This document shows, piece by piece, positions 23,771 through 36,131 of a DNA stretch of 64,000 nt. The stretch's first letter is position 1. Every line of letters starts with the position of its first letter. The DNA comes from Plicaturopsis crispa FD-325 SS-3. Its lineage: Eukaryota; Basidiomycota; Agaricomycetes; Amylocorticiales; Amylocorticiaceae. A program made the position numbers and the translations under genes. The notes under the pieces were generated by a model that had not been told where the DNA came from, did not search any database, and worked only from the letters and a program-made list of their open reading frames with translations. The DNA lies in the NCBI GenBank assembly GCA_000827205.1, contig KN832555.1, positions 2,178,179-2,242,178 on the forward strand, written 5' to 3'.

Positions 23771-24679
23771 ATGCGCTCGAGATCGGCATACAACACCCAA
23801 TCGCGCAAGTCGACCATGCATCTCCAGGATGATGGGTCTTTCCGCGCAATATCGGCGCAGCTATCATGGGACGAGTTCGTTCCCAGCGACGACCCGCTCC
23901 AGCGAAAGCGCCACCAATGGGCAATAGATGAAGCGAGGGCCGAAATCGCTAGGGTCGAGCAACTGGTATGCAGCATTACGCCTACACTTTCATGTTGACT
24001 GGGCTGACCAGATGCATAGAGGGACCAAGCCGACGACGACTTTGAGCCGTCATCCAGCCAGGATACCGAGACAGAATATACCGGCAGTCAGGAGACAGAA
24101 TGTGAGCTATCGCAGAAACTGCGACAGAAGGCGGGCATCTCTTCTCCGAATGACACAGAGGACGACCAAGACAGCGATGACAGCGATGACAGCGAGGATG
24201 GCCAGGTAGTCGAGGACACCGAGGACGCCAAGTACGAGGACGATGACCGCATGTGCAACTCGGAGAACGTGTCCAAGTATCTTGACTACGAAAAGGACCT
24301 GAACGACGAATACCTCCTTGCCAAGAAAGCAGAGGACCGCCTACGCAATAGAATGCCCGCTGCGCGTATTCGACAGATCAGAGCACTGCTCAGACAGGTG
24401 GTCGCGGATATCGAAGCAGTCGGACCCGGGTGCACGCATCGCGACTTCCTGGTGGACTGCGTCCTACCCCAATTGAAGGCGGATCACAAAGCGGAGACTG
24501 CGCCCAGGAAGGCGTCCTTCAAGACGGGCGTTAGGCACTCGTGCGACGTCGGTCTCTGGGGGCACTCCATGTACATCGTTGGGCGCTGGTTCGGAATTAC
24601 CGGAGCGGACTTATGGCGCATTGCCAGCATGGAGGACGATGGCGGGCCTATAAGCCCAGAGGGAGAGGATGAAGCTTGA
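23771..24679 (+). CDS. hypothetical acidic protein
   Basis: Two exons joined at a GTATGC...ATAG intron near 23965-24018. The N-terminus is basic and polar (MRSRSAYNTQSRKSTMHLQD), then a helical stretch (WAIDEARAEIARVEQL), then a long Asp/Glu/Ser-rich acidic part (DDQDSDDSDDSEDGQ). The C-terminal third looks folded: RIRQIRALLRQVVADIEAV, a CTHRDFLVDCVLPQL segment and SCDVGLWGHSMYIVGRWFGI. No family recognised; it may be lineage-specific. Stop at 24679 after GGPISPEGEDEA. Confidence 0.6.
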
Positions 24680-24851
24680 AGAGTGAGCGCGATAGCGTGG
24701 AAATCGGTTTGGTCTAGGGTGCACGTTACGAATGTAACCGTTTCAAGTCATTTGGAAATATGAGGGTCAATTATAATTGTGTTAACACGACACGGCGAAG
24801 CAGGATAGCGAAGACTGACGATAATAATTACAAGTACAGATAGCACGCCCG

Positions 24852-27677
24852 TCATCTCGTCTCCGGGGAGATGTACGAGCCCGCAACGAGACACAGATTT
24901 CTGGGCGTAAACTGCACGTTAACTATGGGCGTCCGTTTTGTAGGAAATGTAGAAAGTAGGTCAGTCCTATATCCAATGCCGTTAGCGAGAGCGCGGACGA
25001 GCAGCAGAAAAGAGCACGTACGTCTCCATGTTGTCGTCATCCCCGTAGCCGCGGACTATTCCGGAGTCGCCGGTACCGAGCCCCATAGGTGCATACCCAT
25101 TCTCTCGAGGCTTCCCCGCAGACCCACCGGCGCCTTTCACGTCCCAGCACCGTACGGTCCAGTCTGCGCCGCCACTGACCAAGAGTGACGACTCTTCGCT
25201 GAAGGCAAGGGAGTATATCGATGCAGTGTGGCCCGTCATTTTCTTGATCCGCTTGCCAGAGCCCAAGTCCCACAGGTTGATTGCCAAGTCCTCGCCTGGC
25301 ATGCACGCACGTCGTAAGCGAGATGTACCCTGGACTAGGAAGAAAGAAACTCGCACCCGCGCTCGCCAGGTATTTACCATCTGGGCTGATGGCCAGAGAC
25401 GAGATGGCGCCTTGGTGCCCGATGAAAACGCGCACGCACGAGCCCTTCTGGACATCCCAAAGCCGTGCAGTCCAGTCACTCGACCCGGTGGCAAGGTACA
25501 GCGAGTTGGGGTGGAATTTAACGCACTACCGGAGATGTCAGCGCGACCTCGGCAAAAAGGAGTATTAATTACTGACGTCGACATCACTGAGATGACCCGC
25601 GTAAACGCGGAGGCAGGACGTGCGGTCCGTCGACCACAGTCGTGCGGTGCGATCGCGGCTGCCTGTGGCGAAATACACGCCCATTGGGCTCCACTGAACG
25701 TCCCATACTGGGTTCTGATGCCCACGGTAGGCAACGACGTTCGTCATCGTGTCCATAGACCAGAGTCGGGTGGTGGCGTCCGCCGAGGAGGACAAAAGAT
25801 ATTTAGGTGGCCCGGCAGAGCCACTCAGTGGATCGAAGGATAATGCGTAGACAGGGCCGCTGTGGCCGATGAGTTTCCGTGTAGTGGTTCCGCCTTTCTC
25901 GCGAATCTTGCGTATGGATCCTGCTGCGTATTGGGCTGTGGTTAGGTAGGTGACAGTAGAGGGGATGAACATCACCGACAGTCTTTTATGGAACTCGATT
26001 GGAAGTCACTTCGTAGACCCTTCAGTTTCTCGCCTTTAAGATTCCATATCCGTATGTAACTCTCGGCGAATCCAGCAGCCATCAAGGAATTGTCAGGCGA
26101 GAATGTGCAGCACGGAGCGCTGCGAGGTGCATCGTCAGGCAAAGAGGTTTGAGAAAAGAGTGTATATGGGTTAAATACCCTTCCGCGACATCATGCAAGG
26201 TATACGCGCATATGCTGGGCAACGCGCGAGCCCTGGCTGGGCCTGCTTGTGGCGAATTGAGGTCGATGTTTCCAAGTGTCGAAGGCTCCAGTCGTATGCG
26301 CTTCCTAGCATCACGCACCTTCTCCACCTCCCGGTTCACATCTATTGTTTTGAATGACGGCGGATGTGGAGGGAGATCGGCTTCGGAGGGTGCAATGAGG
26401 CCGGGAACGGCAGCTGGTTTTGAGAGCTGGAACTCGAACTGAGCATTTAGATCGCGCTCCACAATAGCCTGCTCCCGTAAGACTCGCTCTGTCTCCGCAC
26501 GCAACTCTTCGGAGATGGGGGCGGGCCCAAGCTTCAACTCCGCTTGAGACGAATTGTACGCTAGTGGGTTCGTGAGGTCCGCCATTCCGGTTTTTTGAGG
26601 AATGAGGGACGAAAGAAGTCCAGTGGATTCCTCCCATGCATTCGGCGAGACCGCAGTGGTATTCGAAGAGGTCACTGTATCATCCATGAATTTGTGCAAG
26701 TACAGGGAGAAGATTGTGTATTTACCATCGAAACGCAAGTGGTTGTTCACCACCCGCATAACTGCTGCTCTGCCCCTTCTACCGCTTTCGCCTGTAAATC
26801 CCTCGCCTGCGCCCGCCGCCTCACCCCCCACACCCTCCGTCAGCCATCCTACAAGAAGTCCAAATCCGGACCTACTCATACGAACCGCGTATTTTTCATT
26901 CCGAAATCGTTGCGCAAGTTCATCGTTTTGGACATGGGCGGGAAGAAGGAGGGTGGAAAGGTGATGGAGTGTTGCACGGTGGGCAACAGAAAGCGACGGA
27001 GAGAATTCGGCAAAGAAAGTGAGCGCTGTTGGATTTGGTGTCAAAATACACGGCAAAGTGGAAAAGGTGATCTGCACACCTGCTTGTTTAAATCCAAATT
27101 GGATGAGGTCAAGATAGAAATGACAAAAAATGGGGAACAGTATTGGTCGAAATTCGGGCTAAAACCGTCGTATTTAGGAGCATCTCGTACTGGCGAAAGT
27201 CGAACGTACCCTATACATGTCCAAGGAGCCATCCACCCAAGCCTCGAGCTCCCTAAATCCCTCTTGCTTGTCCGTTGGATCAAGAGAGAGGATCTCCTCC
27301 GCTCCGACCGACCCAATACTGGCGATCAGGTTCTGGATATTCATTGGGTTCCCCATTGCGGTCAATTCATGAAGCACATTCGCAGTCTCCTTCAGCACAT
27401 TCTCCCCCGGCCTATTGGGATTTTGCGCATACACAGCGAGCCGTTTCACGAGATCCTCGGATGAGACAGTAGTTCCATTTTCAGGACTCTTGCCCTTGTC
27501 CTCCTCCAGCGCCTCCAGAAGGGCCTTTTCTGCTTCATTGTGACCTCGCGAACGGAGATATTCGAGTACGAGGCGATCCGTTGCCGATGCATACTGCACT
27601 GGATCTTGCGAGTTGCCGTTTGACGGTGAAGCGCCTTCGGGAGATTGTGAAGAACTGGCCGGTGTGGCTGCAGACAT
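24852..27677 (-). CDS. TAF5: TFIID subunit TAF5 (WD40 repeat)
   Basis: Scaffold subunit of TFIID (and, in many fungi, SAGA). Domain order fits TAF5: a LisH-like motif at the start (DRLVLEYLRSRGHNEAEKALLEAL), the TAF5 N-terminal domain from about residue 90 (FSPILFPIFCHFYLDLIQFG..., then LAQRFRNEKYAVRMS), a linker with VEKVRDARKRIRLEP, and C-terminal WD40 repeats (NSLMAAGFAESYIRIW, GHSGPVYALSFDP, LLSSSADATTRLWSMD, PMGVYFATGSRDRTARLWS, FIGHQGAISSLAISPDG, FSEESSLLVSGGADWTVRCWD). It ends FTPRNLCLVAGSYISPETR. The start at 27677 (MSAATPASS) is preferred over an in-frame ATG at 27695. Confidence 0.93.
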
Positions 27678-28073
27678 GGTGAAACGCGATAACAATCAGC
27701 GAGCGCGACAGCCCAGGACTAGTATAAGGGGGCAGTCAGTTGTGTCTAGTCGATAAGCAGCAGTTTTCACGGAATAAAGTCAAGAGACAAGGTGCAACGC
27801 GCTCGAAAGACGCGACGGTGTCATCGGCAATCGGGAAGCTTCCGAACTGCAGCGCCGCCTCCGAATCCGCAGGTGGAGTGGGTGTGCTTGTCCTCCGCGC
27901 CTCCCACAGCTGCCTGCTTTTCACTCTCAAGCTCTCGCGAGGCACCAGAACAACGACCTTCACGAAACAGACGAAATTCACGATCTTAACCGCACAGGAT
28001 CCTGCATACTCGTACACCTGCATCCAGCCTGCACCTGGTCGCCCCGATACCGAAGTCACAGTATCCAATCTCG
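27678..28073. promoter_or_regulatory. divergent promoter, TAF5 / surface protein
   Basis: 396 bases between two divergent start codons. Reading frames across it are open but show no protein family, and no clear TATA box was seen. Confidence 0.35.
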
Positions 28074-28728
28074 ATGCGCCAGATTCTCACCGTCTGGTTT
28101 GCTGCCGTCCTTAGCCTGTCAGGATATGTCTCTGCGCAGACACTGACTGTGACGGATCCGTGAGTGCCCTCCTAGCCCTCTATGTGTTCTAAAATATTTA
28201 TGCTCTTTATAGGAATAGCGGTGCGACAATTGTTGAAGTTGTGACCGTTGACCCTGTTGCAGGCGTCGCCACCACCGAAACTATGTATGTCGCACGGCCT
28301 ATCATCGTCAGACCATTGCTGATGGAGAGCCCCAAAGCTCGACTCTCATTTCAACTTCAACTCCCACTACCACGACAGCTGCAACTGAACAACCCGTAGT
28401 CAATGCCGGACCTGTTGGTCAACCAGCGGCTACTACAGGCACAGGCGTAACCATATACACATACACAACCACAGACGCAAATGGCGTTACCACCGCCGTT
28501 GTCGATACATTTACGCCAACATACCCACCTACCGTGGCTGTCACCCCGACGGGCACAGGAACCGTCCTTCCATACTCGCAGTGGCTGAGCATGGTGGGAA
28601 CCAACACTGTCGCAGCGAATGCCGTGAGCGCGGGGGAAAGGCGTTGGCGCGTGGAGAGGAGCGCTGTCGGGGTTAGCATTGGGGTTCTGGTTGGCATCGG
28701 GAGCGGGGCGTGGCTGGCGCTAGCATGA
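28074..28728 (+). CDS. Ser/Thr-rich secreted protein, probably GPI-anchored
   Basis: Three exons. A hydrophobic signal peptide opens the protein (MRQILTVWFAAVLSLSGYVS then AQ), followed by a low-complexity Thr/Val/Ser-rich region (TETISTLISTSTPTTTTAA) likely to be O-glycosylated. The C-terminus has a hydrophobic stretch after a charged segment (RRWRVERSAVGVSIGVLVGI, then a further 10 residues to the end), as expected for a GPI-attachment signal. The second intron (28284-28336) was placed by frame. Such small basidiomycete surface proteins are common and lack a defined function. Confidence 0.75.
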
Positions 28729-29244
28729 CAGAGTGCACACCGCTCGGGTGATGGAGGGAGGTCGATGCCGGGGTTCTTGTGACGCGTCTCATGCGACGGT
28801 AATTGCTCTGGCACTCCACCTTCGCCTTTGAGCTGGTAAACCCGGCGCGAGGAGTTTTTTTGGTTGTTTATGATAGGACACTACTAACATTTCTTAGTTT
28901 CGCTATTGCGCAAGTGTTGTGACCATGACATGGACATTGTATACAGCACATCATCTACACTGTTGCATGAAATAAGTACTTGAGGTTATAATTGAGATCC
29001 ATGTAATATGCAGTCGAAGATGCTACATCTATAACAGTACACATAAGGAGGCACTGGTGGCTAGTCTCCCAAAGGCATCCGTCGAAACAATTCCTTCAAC
29101 CTCGCGGGCTCGGATATCTTTGTCTGACCTGGTGGCCCCCATTATGTTGGAACTTCGCGGAGGGTTGGAAGCATCCGGGCGAGCCTCGAGGTTATTGACG
29201 TCGACTAAGGGAGGGGAGGTAGTGAGTTGAGCAAAGCAGGAGCT
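28729..29244. other. intergenic, convergent 3' ends
   Basis: AT-rich spacer between the surface-protein gene and the Sec14-like gene. Nothing recognised. Confidence 0.5.
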
Positions 29245-30542
29245 TCACCGTAGCACATTCGTGGTAGTTGGTGCATCATCGTCTCGACGGAGTGCCCCGT
29301 CCGCAGAGTCCAATAGAGGTTTTGAAGAGCCCTCGTCCGCCTCTTCACTTCCAGATACACGCTCGCCAGTGGGGCGTGTCAATGGGCTGCCCGCCTTCGC
29401 GGCTCCTTCCCAAACTCTTCCTTCTAACCACGGTCCCGCCCCGCTTAATTCACAACCACCCGCATGTTCGCATCGACACGAGCCGCCCAGATGTGCAGGG
29501 AAATTATCCTCGTCTATGAGTTCCAGGAGCACGTCGCGGTAATTTCCTCCAAGCACGTCGATCTTCTGGGCAGTTTCCGGTGAAAGCCATTGTTTAATGA
29601 AAGACCATATATACGCGAAGGAACTCGGAGCGTTGATTATTGCGAGCTGACCCAAGCTGACGAGACGACCATCAATTAGCATCCCTTCAAAACTGAGCGT
29701 AATGTAAGGCGCACTCACGTCTCAGGGTAATAATCTTGCGATATCTGGAATGAATTCTTCGTCAATCCTCTCATCTGCCAGAATTGGCTCAGGCTGTGCG
29801 AGAGGCATCAGTACACCTTGCATAATATCCACACTGAACGCGTACCCAAATCCCTTCAGGTCAACTATAACGAAGACCTGATCTACGCAACGCCCAGCAG
29901 CGCGCGAGGACGCGGGGAGGACCTCACGAGTGAGAGATTCTGCGTTCACGAGCATTGTGTGCCAATGGCGCTCCGGCGTCATCTGCGCGTAGAGTGTAGG
30001 TAAATCCAGTCCTCCGAGGGAATGGATATTCAACGGTCGGCCTTTCTACGACACCGCTTAGTATACTACATGTGCATGGCACAAGCAGGCTACATACCTT
30101 GTCGGTCTTGTGAAACCAGAGGGGCCAACACTTGAATACGGCTTGTCGTTCTGGGTACTGGGCAAATTCATGTAGACCCTCACGGTGGTCAGCGGGGATT
30201 CAACGTGTTCGACTTACATCCCATGGATCAGTTTGACGGTAGAGTTCGTCGATTCCAACCTTCTCTACGGTTCGCCTCCATTCAATGCATTCAGCCCACA
30301 TTTTCTTGGACTCTTTCAGATCATATTTGCGTGCTCGGAGGAAACGTCTGTACGCGAAATATAAGTAGTGAATCTGGATACCATAGCTGAGGATAGCACG
30401 GGGCTCACAAGAGAGTGCTGTCGTCGGTGCCAATCGTATCACCAGGATGTAGTAGATCATCGTTGGAGAGCTCGGCGCGAAACGTCTGCAGGATACGTTC
30501 GTGGTCTGCTGTCTCTAGCGTTCGCGGAGATATCTTGGTCAT
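29245..30542 (-). CDS. Sec14-like CRAL-TRIO phosphatidylinositol-transfer protein
   Basis: Lipid-binding/transfer protein that links phosphoinositide and phosphatidylcholine metabolism at Golgi and plasma membrane. CRAL-TRIO N-terminal helices are seen in LLRFLRARKYDLKESKKMW and EWRRTVEKVGIDELYR. The lipid-binding domain follows: GRPLNIHSLGGLDL, VDQVFVIVDLKGFG, a spliced segment NSFQISQDYYPET, LGQLAIINAPSSFAYIWS and VLGGNYRDVLLELIDEDNFP. The P-E-x-L-G and INAPxxF motifs are Sec14 hallmarks. The C-terminal 90 residues are a variable charged tail not seen in yeast Sec14. Start at 30542 (MTKISPRTLETAD); a longer in-frame start upstream is less likely. Confidence 0.92.
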
Positions 30543-30821
30543 TGTGGTGGCAAAAAGAAGGATGCGTCTCCTCTGTGCTCCAGCGCTCGTCTCCCATTTA
30601 TCAGAGCGTTGCCGAGACGCGCCGGTGCACATGACTATGATTTCTCAACCCATGATTCAGAACCGCTGTCAGTCTGAGTTTCCACACTGCGACTTGCTTT
30701 CCGTTTCGACTCACGGGCAAGTAGCACACGACAGCAGGACAGCAGTAAGATCTGCGGAAAGGAGATGAGGATCCAATAAAAGGCGACTTTATTCCTCTCT
30801 GGTAAGGGCATGAAAGGGAAA

Positions 30822-32032
30822 TTACGACGGAGCTGCTAAAGCCAGAATCCTGCTCCTGCCCTGCCTCCCTTGTTTCCTGGCTTTTCTAATCCGAGGCGCA
30901 CCGAGAGCTTTCGCAGTCTTGGGTGTGGCTTCAGGCCTGGGCGACTTCTTCTGGGAGCTGCTCTGTAGTGTCGAAGGTTGCTGGTTAACGGGCGATCGTT
31001 CCGGTTTAGCACCACGTCTCCTAGGACCGACCGTGCCTGGCAGCGGTTTGGGCGGAGGACTTCTGACCAGCGGCGGCTCGATCCGTTGTGCAGGGTGAAG
31101 ATCTTTGGCAAGTTTCCACTCGAGCCAGTCTACGGCGTGCGTGTCCAAGATGATCCGCGGCCACCTGACTACATCGTAGACGGTCAACTCGCGCACAGTT
31201 TTTGACTCGACACCGACGATGTTTTGACCCGCGCGCTCTAGCCCAGGCGGCACGACCTCTTCCCCCGTGACGAAGAGTGTCTTTCTCCACCCCAAATGTT
31301 CGATCCGTTGTGCGAGGTGCTTCGTCTTCCACCCATTCCACGCAAGCGAAGGTGCTACCCCAAGCCGATGCTCCCGCAGCTTCATACTCAGCGCGACCCG
31401 CATGCCCATGTCGATGACCTTGCGCGGTAACTTCGTGCTGAAGTCGCGTGGCTTTGGCCCGAAAGCTACGCCTCCACCGCGAAGCATGGGGTTACCACGC
31501 TCACCCAGTCGCGCCTTTCCAGAGCCCTTCTGCGGTCGTATCTTCCGCCCAGACCCTGCGACCTCTGCACGCGTCTTCGTCGACCCTGACCCTTGCCTGA
31601 GCCCGTCACGGTACTGAACCACACAGAGATGAAGGATATCGCGTCGAGAAGGATGCTTGAAGACTGTGGGATTTAGAACAGCGACTTTTTTCCTAATATT
31701 CTTGGTGCCCGGAAGAAGGGACGTAAGGGCAAGATACACTGGCTCTTCGACAGGAAGGGCTGTATAATCGAGGTCAGTAGCGACATACGTCAACAGAAAG
31801 AGCTGGGCGCACCTTTCACAGGCCCATCTAGTGCGTCCGACCCCGCAACGCGCTGCTGAAGCAAAACAGTCGCGAGGCTCTGGTCTTGAGCATTAGCCTG
31901 CTCGGTAACCGTGGACAGCTGTCGAAGAATTGACCGCGACGGCTACAGGCAAAGCGTAAGAAACAGCAGTCGGAGACAGATACATAAACTGAAACAGACC
32001 TGAGCTATTGCCCGCCGCGTTACAGGAAACAT
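30822..32032 (-). CDS. mitochondrial large-subunit ribosomal protein uL4m
   Basis: Component of the mitochondrial 54S ribosomal subunit (yeast Yml6). The first exon, MFPVTRRAIAQ, joins PSRSILRQLS to give an Arg/Ser-rich presequence for import. The L4 domain is clear: FKHPSRRDILHLCVVQYRDG, the conserved basic loop GSGRKIRPQKGSGKARLG, then GGGVAFGPKPRDFSTKLPRKV and ALSMKLREHRL. The C-terminus is extended by about 90 basic, Pro/Lys/Arg-rich residues. Three exons by eye. Divergent from RPS16 over 389 bases. Confidence 0.93.
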
Positions 32033-32421
32033 GTAGAGATTATAAGCAGGCAGCAAGCGCTGCTGTAAGACGGAGCGAATGGAAATGGCGAAAAGACCTT
32101 TCGGAGTCGGACGCGGTATTGGGCGCCACGTGGATCGTGGGAACCTCAATACTCGCCCAATCCCTTGCTCGACGCGGCCAACAGCGCTCACCGACACTTC
32201 AAACGACCTCAAGAGGGTGAGTTCATGCCCGTTTTACATCCTGTCCGTCATTTCTGCATGCGATTGTGCTATTCTCCTTGCTCGTGCGGTGGAACGGTGC
32301 AAATCCATGCAGAAATGGATGGATGCGGTAGATGTGGTCCGGATGCATCCACTGACTTTGCTTTCGCTTTTCTCTAGCTCTCCAGACTAGCCGACCCCAA
32401 GCGGCCTCTACTCTCTCCAAA
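32033..32421. promoter_or_regulatory. divergent promoter, uL4m / RPS16
   Basis: Shared upstream region of a mitochondrial and a cytosolic ribosomal protein gene. A CT-rich stretch (CTCTACTCTCTCC) lies just before the RPS16 ATG, as common in fungal ribosomal-protein promoters. No other motif claimed. Confidence 0.45.
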
Positions 32422-32837
32422 ATGGCATCGACAACCAAGGCCGTCCAGACATTCGGCAAAAAGAAGGTGCGTAACTTTGCCCTTGCTCGGTGAATCTGTA
32501 CTGAGCGAGATTCAAGACCGCAACTGCGGTAGCCCACGCCAAGGAAGGCCGTGGTCTCATTCGCCTTAACGGCTCCCCCATCTCCCTCGTCCAGCCCGAA
32601 ATCCTCCGTTTCAAGGTCTACGAGCCCATCCTCGTCGCTGGCGAGGACTCCTTCGCAGATGTCGACATCCGTGTGCGGGTCAAGGGTGGTGGACACACCT
32701 CGCAGGTCTACGCCATCCGTCAGGCGATCGCGAAAGCGCTCGTCGCATACTACTCGAAATACGTCGATGCATTCAGCGCGTTGGAATTGAAGAAGAAGCT
32801 TGTGGCGTATGACCGAACGCTTTTGATTGCGGACCCG

Positions 32838-32868
<31 letters not shown>

Positions 32869-32961
32869 ATGGTGCCCGTGCCCGCAGGCAGAAGAGGTAC
32901 GTGCATTTCCTCGACAGCTTTAATGTCATTCTAATGTGTTTTCTAATCCAGTTACCGTTAA
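32422..32961 (+). CDS. RPS16: cytosolic 40S ribosomal protein uS9 (S16)
   Basis: Small-subunit ribosomal protein of the head domain whose C-terminal Arg contacts the P-site tRNA. Three exons: [15 protein letters not shown], a long middle exon from [19 protein letters not shown] to RARRQK, and a tiny last exon completing SYR. All family landmarks are present ([49 protein letters not shown]), and the length of about 143 residues is normal. The exact C-terminal Arg supports the placement of the last splice site. Confidence 0.97.
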
Positions 32962-33141
32962 ACGGAGACGGTTTTATGGTCGTATCTCATTTGCATCATG
33001 TACACACTTTTTCCCCTCATGCCATGATTATATGCGAACGGCTTATGATGTGCAAATGTCTCTCTGACTGAGTCTGAGCGCGTACAACTTTGTTTTCGCT
33101 GCAAAGGGGAATGGATTCAACATCTGACATCTGCTGCACGG

Positions 33142-35446
33142 CTACAGGCTATCTACGTCTATGACCTCTGCACTCGGGTGCACTCGCTTTGCAAGTCTAC
33201 CCTCATCTTCCTCTTCCGTCTTCACGTCCCGTTTACGTTTGCCAGGACTTGCACTTTCCCCCACAGGGCCTTTTGGAGGTGACATGTCGCGGGTGTTCTG
33301 ACCAGGAGCACCGCTCGTCGCCGCCTCGCCTGTCCGATCAGCCCCAGCGGCGGATCCTGATCCTCGAGGGCCCATAGCTGCTTGAACCTCCACGCTCGGC
33401 GCCTCTGTTTGGGCAACGAGACCCGCGCCCTGACTCTGCATCCGGGCCATCAGGGATCCGAGTAGGTTGCTCCACAGAGGCTCAGACACATTCAGCATCG
33501 TGGACTGGGGACCATGACCGAAGATGATGTAGAAGGGCACCTCTATGGGCAGTACATCGCGAATGACGTTTCCAACGCCGGGCTGCGGTTGGCCTGCTGG
33601 ATGTGGCGTTCCGTCCGAAGCGATCGTCGAAGGTCCAGCGGAAGACTCCCCGGAGCCTACTGGTCGAGCGATTGGTGGAGGTCGTGGTACGCTCGGAATA
33701 GCGGCTCGTGGAGGTCCCATATTTGTGTGGCTAGGGGGAGGCATCGCCACCATTCTTTCCTTCCCTTTCAGGCTCGGGGTAGCAGTTGGGGCTAGCGTTC
33801 CTCTGTTGGCAGTTGAGGCGAGTGAAGGCGTTGCAGACCGTATCTGGCGTTGCTCGCCAGCCGGCGAGGTCGATGGTTGTGTAACAAGCCCGTCACTGGG
33901 AACAGGAGGACGTGCATCTGTGTCGTGCTCCGGATCACGCGGGAAGGGCGTCGGTGTACGACGGAGCCTCTTCATTGCACGACCGTTGGCCCATATGCCA
34001 TTATCGTTGGTGTCCGGATGGAAAGCTAGCGCATGCTGCCGGGGAGCGGGCGCCTCGCCGTTTGTGCGTGAATCAGGTCCAGACTCCTCGCGAATACGCT
34101 TGCGAGTTGGTCCCACAACTGGAGCAGCGCTGGCCACCGCTCGAACTGCAGGCGGGACCCCGCTGCGAAGCTTGGGAGGTCCTGGATTGGTCGCTACCGC
34201 AACATCGTTGCCACTCCCCGTAGTCGAGGTGGCGGCATCTGCGATGATGTCCTCCGGGTATGGCCCCAGAGGTAGAGGATCGTAGTCGCGTTTGTCCGCA
34301 AGCGGCGCACTCCTCTTGTCGACAGGGATTTCGAAACGAGTGACTCTTGTCGGACTGGGACCCGTTTCCTTCACCCAATCTGAAAGCGTGGGGCGTGAAA
34401 ATGCGTAATCCTAGGTTACGATGATCAATATAGGTGGGTTAACATAAGGGCGTAAGACTGACCTCTCCTGCATCATTCTTTAGCGCGGGAGTTGGGTCTT
34501 CCCTATCACCCACTCCTACCATCGCCTTCTCTGTGCGTGCATGTTCCATGGCCCTTGCCCCCTTGTAATCAATGAAGAATTTCACTTGCCGCATCTCGAC
34601 ACGGAAACTCCTTGGTGAAGCGCCTCCCCAAAGAAAACCAGGAAGCGAACTTGTAGATTGGCCGAAGTCGATGAGCGTGACTCGGCCGTCATCACCTAAG
34701 GCCACGATGAAACCTCAGCTCCAGGTTGCTCGTGGTGAATGGAAGGACTCACCGATCAGTATGTGTCTCATCGCAACATCGCCGTGAATGACGCCTTGTG
34801 CATGAAGCTTCGTGTAGGCTTCGACGATGTCCTCCTTGTTCTTCTCCGTGAGCTCTTCGAGATCGGCGAAGCGCCACCCTACATGGTGAGGTGTCTCCAT
34901 TATGAAACTGACATGTCCGCCTGGAGCATTGCAGACATTGACAAAATATGGCACACAGATGCCCTGGAGCGGACGTAGGAGTTTCGGGTGGGCATACAGG
35001 AATAACTGCCGATAATGTTGAGCACTGCGAGACTTTCAGATATTGGTTGCGGACTCACCTCTTTGTAGAATCCCCGCCACTGCTCCCAGACACTCCACCT
35101 AAACGCCACAATCAGTCCGAGCATCCATTTTGAAGTTAAGGATCGCGTTACCATTTAACGATGGCGGTAATCTCGCGGCCAGCAATAGTGCCTTTCTTTA
35201 GGTAGGCTGATGCTTCGACACCGGCTACAACGAAGTCAGCTTGAGAAAGCTAGGACAGAGGTTGTTCTACTCACTGCCCAAGTGCATGCCTCTATCGACG
35301 CTTATGAATCGCTCGCCCTTTGCAAAGGCGAACTTGCCGTGGGGCCTGTAAAGGTCCTTCTTCTTGTCGAAATCAGGCGGGAGTTGTTTCTCGATCTCCT
35401 CCCCGTCCTTTCTATGCTGGGCGGCTAGTTCGGCAGTGATGTACAT
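33142..35446 (-). CDS. protein-kinase-like protein with long disordered tail
   Basis: Atypical kinase-fold protein. The N-terminal part has VEASAYLKKGTIAGREITAI and WEQWRGFYKEV, resembling an N-lobe. The catalytic-loop equivalent is LHAQGVIHGDVAMRHILI (HGD in place of HRD, as in aminoglycoside-kinase-like and fungal FunK1-type proteins), followed by VTLIDFGQS for the metal-binding DFG. After that comes a long Pro/Ser/Gly-rich tail of about 400 residues with basic patches (PTRKRIREESG, PGKRKRDVKTEEE) that look nuclear. Such genes are numerous in Agaricomycetes and mostly uncharacterised. The start at 35446 (MYITAELAAQHRKDGEE) is the best guess; upstream in-frame ATGs exist. Activity is uncertain. 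Confidence 0.75.
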
Positions 35447-36131
35447 GTTTGACGAGTCGATGGAAATATATGAGATGTGGGGGATAGCAATAGTAAGTGT
35501 AAAGCGAAAATCTAGAGGCAGACTCCTTAAGTAGTGCAACAATAAAGCGCGGAGCACCGTATATGGTTACCGTTTCTTGTTCCAGTTGAAACAAAAGTGT
35601 GTTTTCTTGTTCAAGAACATCCTTGTTCCAAGCGGCGTTCCCAATATGGGTTGCGACTTAGCGCCGCGGGTCAAAGGGACAATTCCGAGTTCCGATAACC
35701 GTCGCACACTGAGCGCTCGATAAGTCGGCCTCTTGCCGCAACAAAATAATGGGCCAACGGCGACGAGCGATGATATTCAGGGAGTACGTAGCCTAGGTGT
35801 AACCCGGCAGCAGCTCAACCAGACAAATGTTCTCAATCACTCACCTGTAAGTACGAGCCATTGTCCAAGACTCAAACGCGACATAGCAAGGCCTCGCGAC
35901 ACGAATGATGTACTCACCGCATGCGAGATGCAGTGCTTTAAGAGTCCTAGGATTGCCAGTTGGGAAGCGGAGCTGGCTTCATATATGTATATGGTGAAAG
36001 TCTTCCTGGTCGTACCGCGCTGCTCAGCAGGATTCACCGAGGGAGGTCGGAGAGAAGGACTCTCAGCACATTCTCTTTCTTCGAGGCAAAAAGGTCACAG
36101 ATGTTCGAATGGTATAAACCGCGCCTATTAT
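35447..36131. other. intergenic
   Basis: Region between the start of the kinase-like gene and the stop of the NDUFA11-like gene. Plus-strand frames here have no protein-family content and partly mirror the complex I gene, so I annotate nothing. Confidence 0.5.

Noticed and set aside
24982-27464. Long open frames on the plus strand (for example 25226-25843 and 26595-27464)
   Set aside because: They are antisense shadows of TAF5 exons; the minus-strand reading gives clear WD40 and TAF5 domains.
33545-34285. 246-codon plus-strand frame
   Set aside because: Antisense to the GC-rich, Pro/Ser-rich tail of the kinase-like gene; composition explains the lack of stops.
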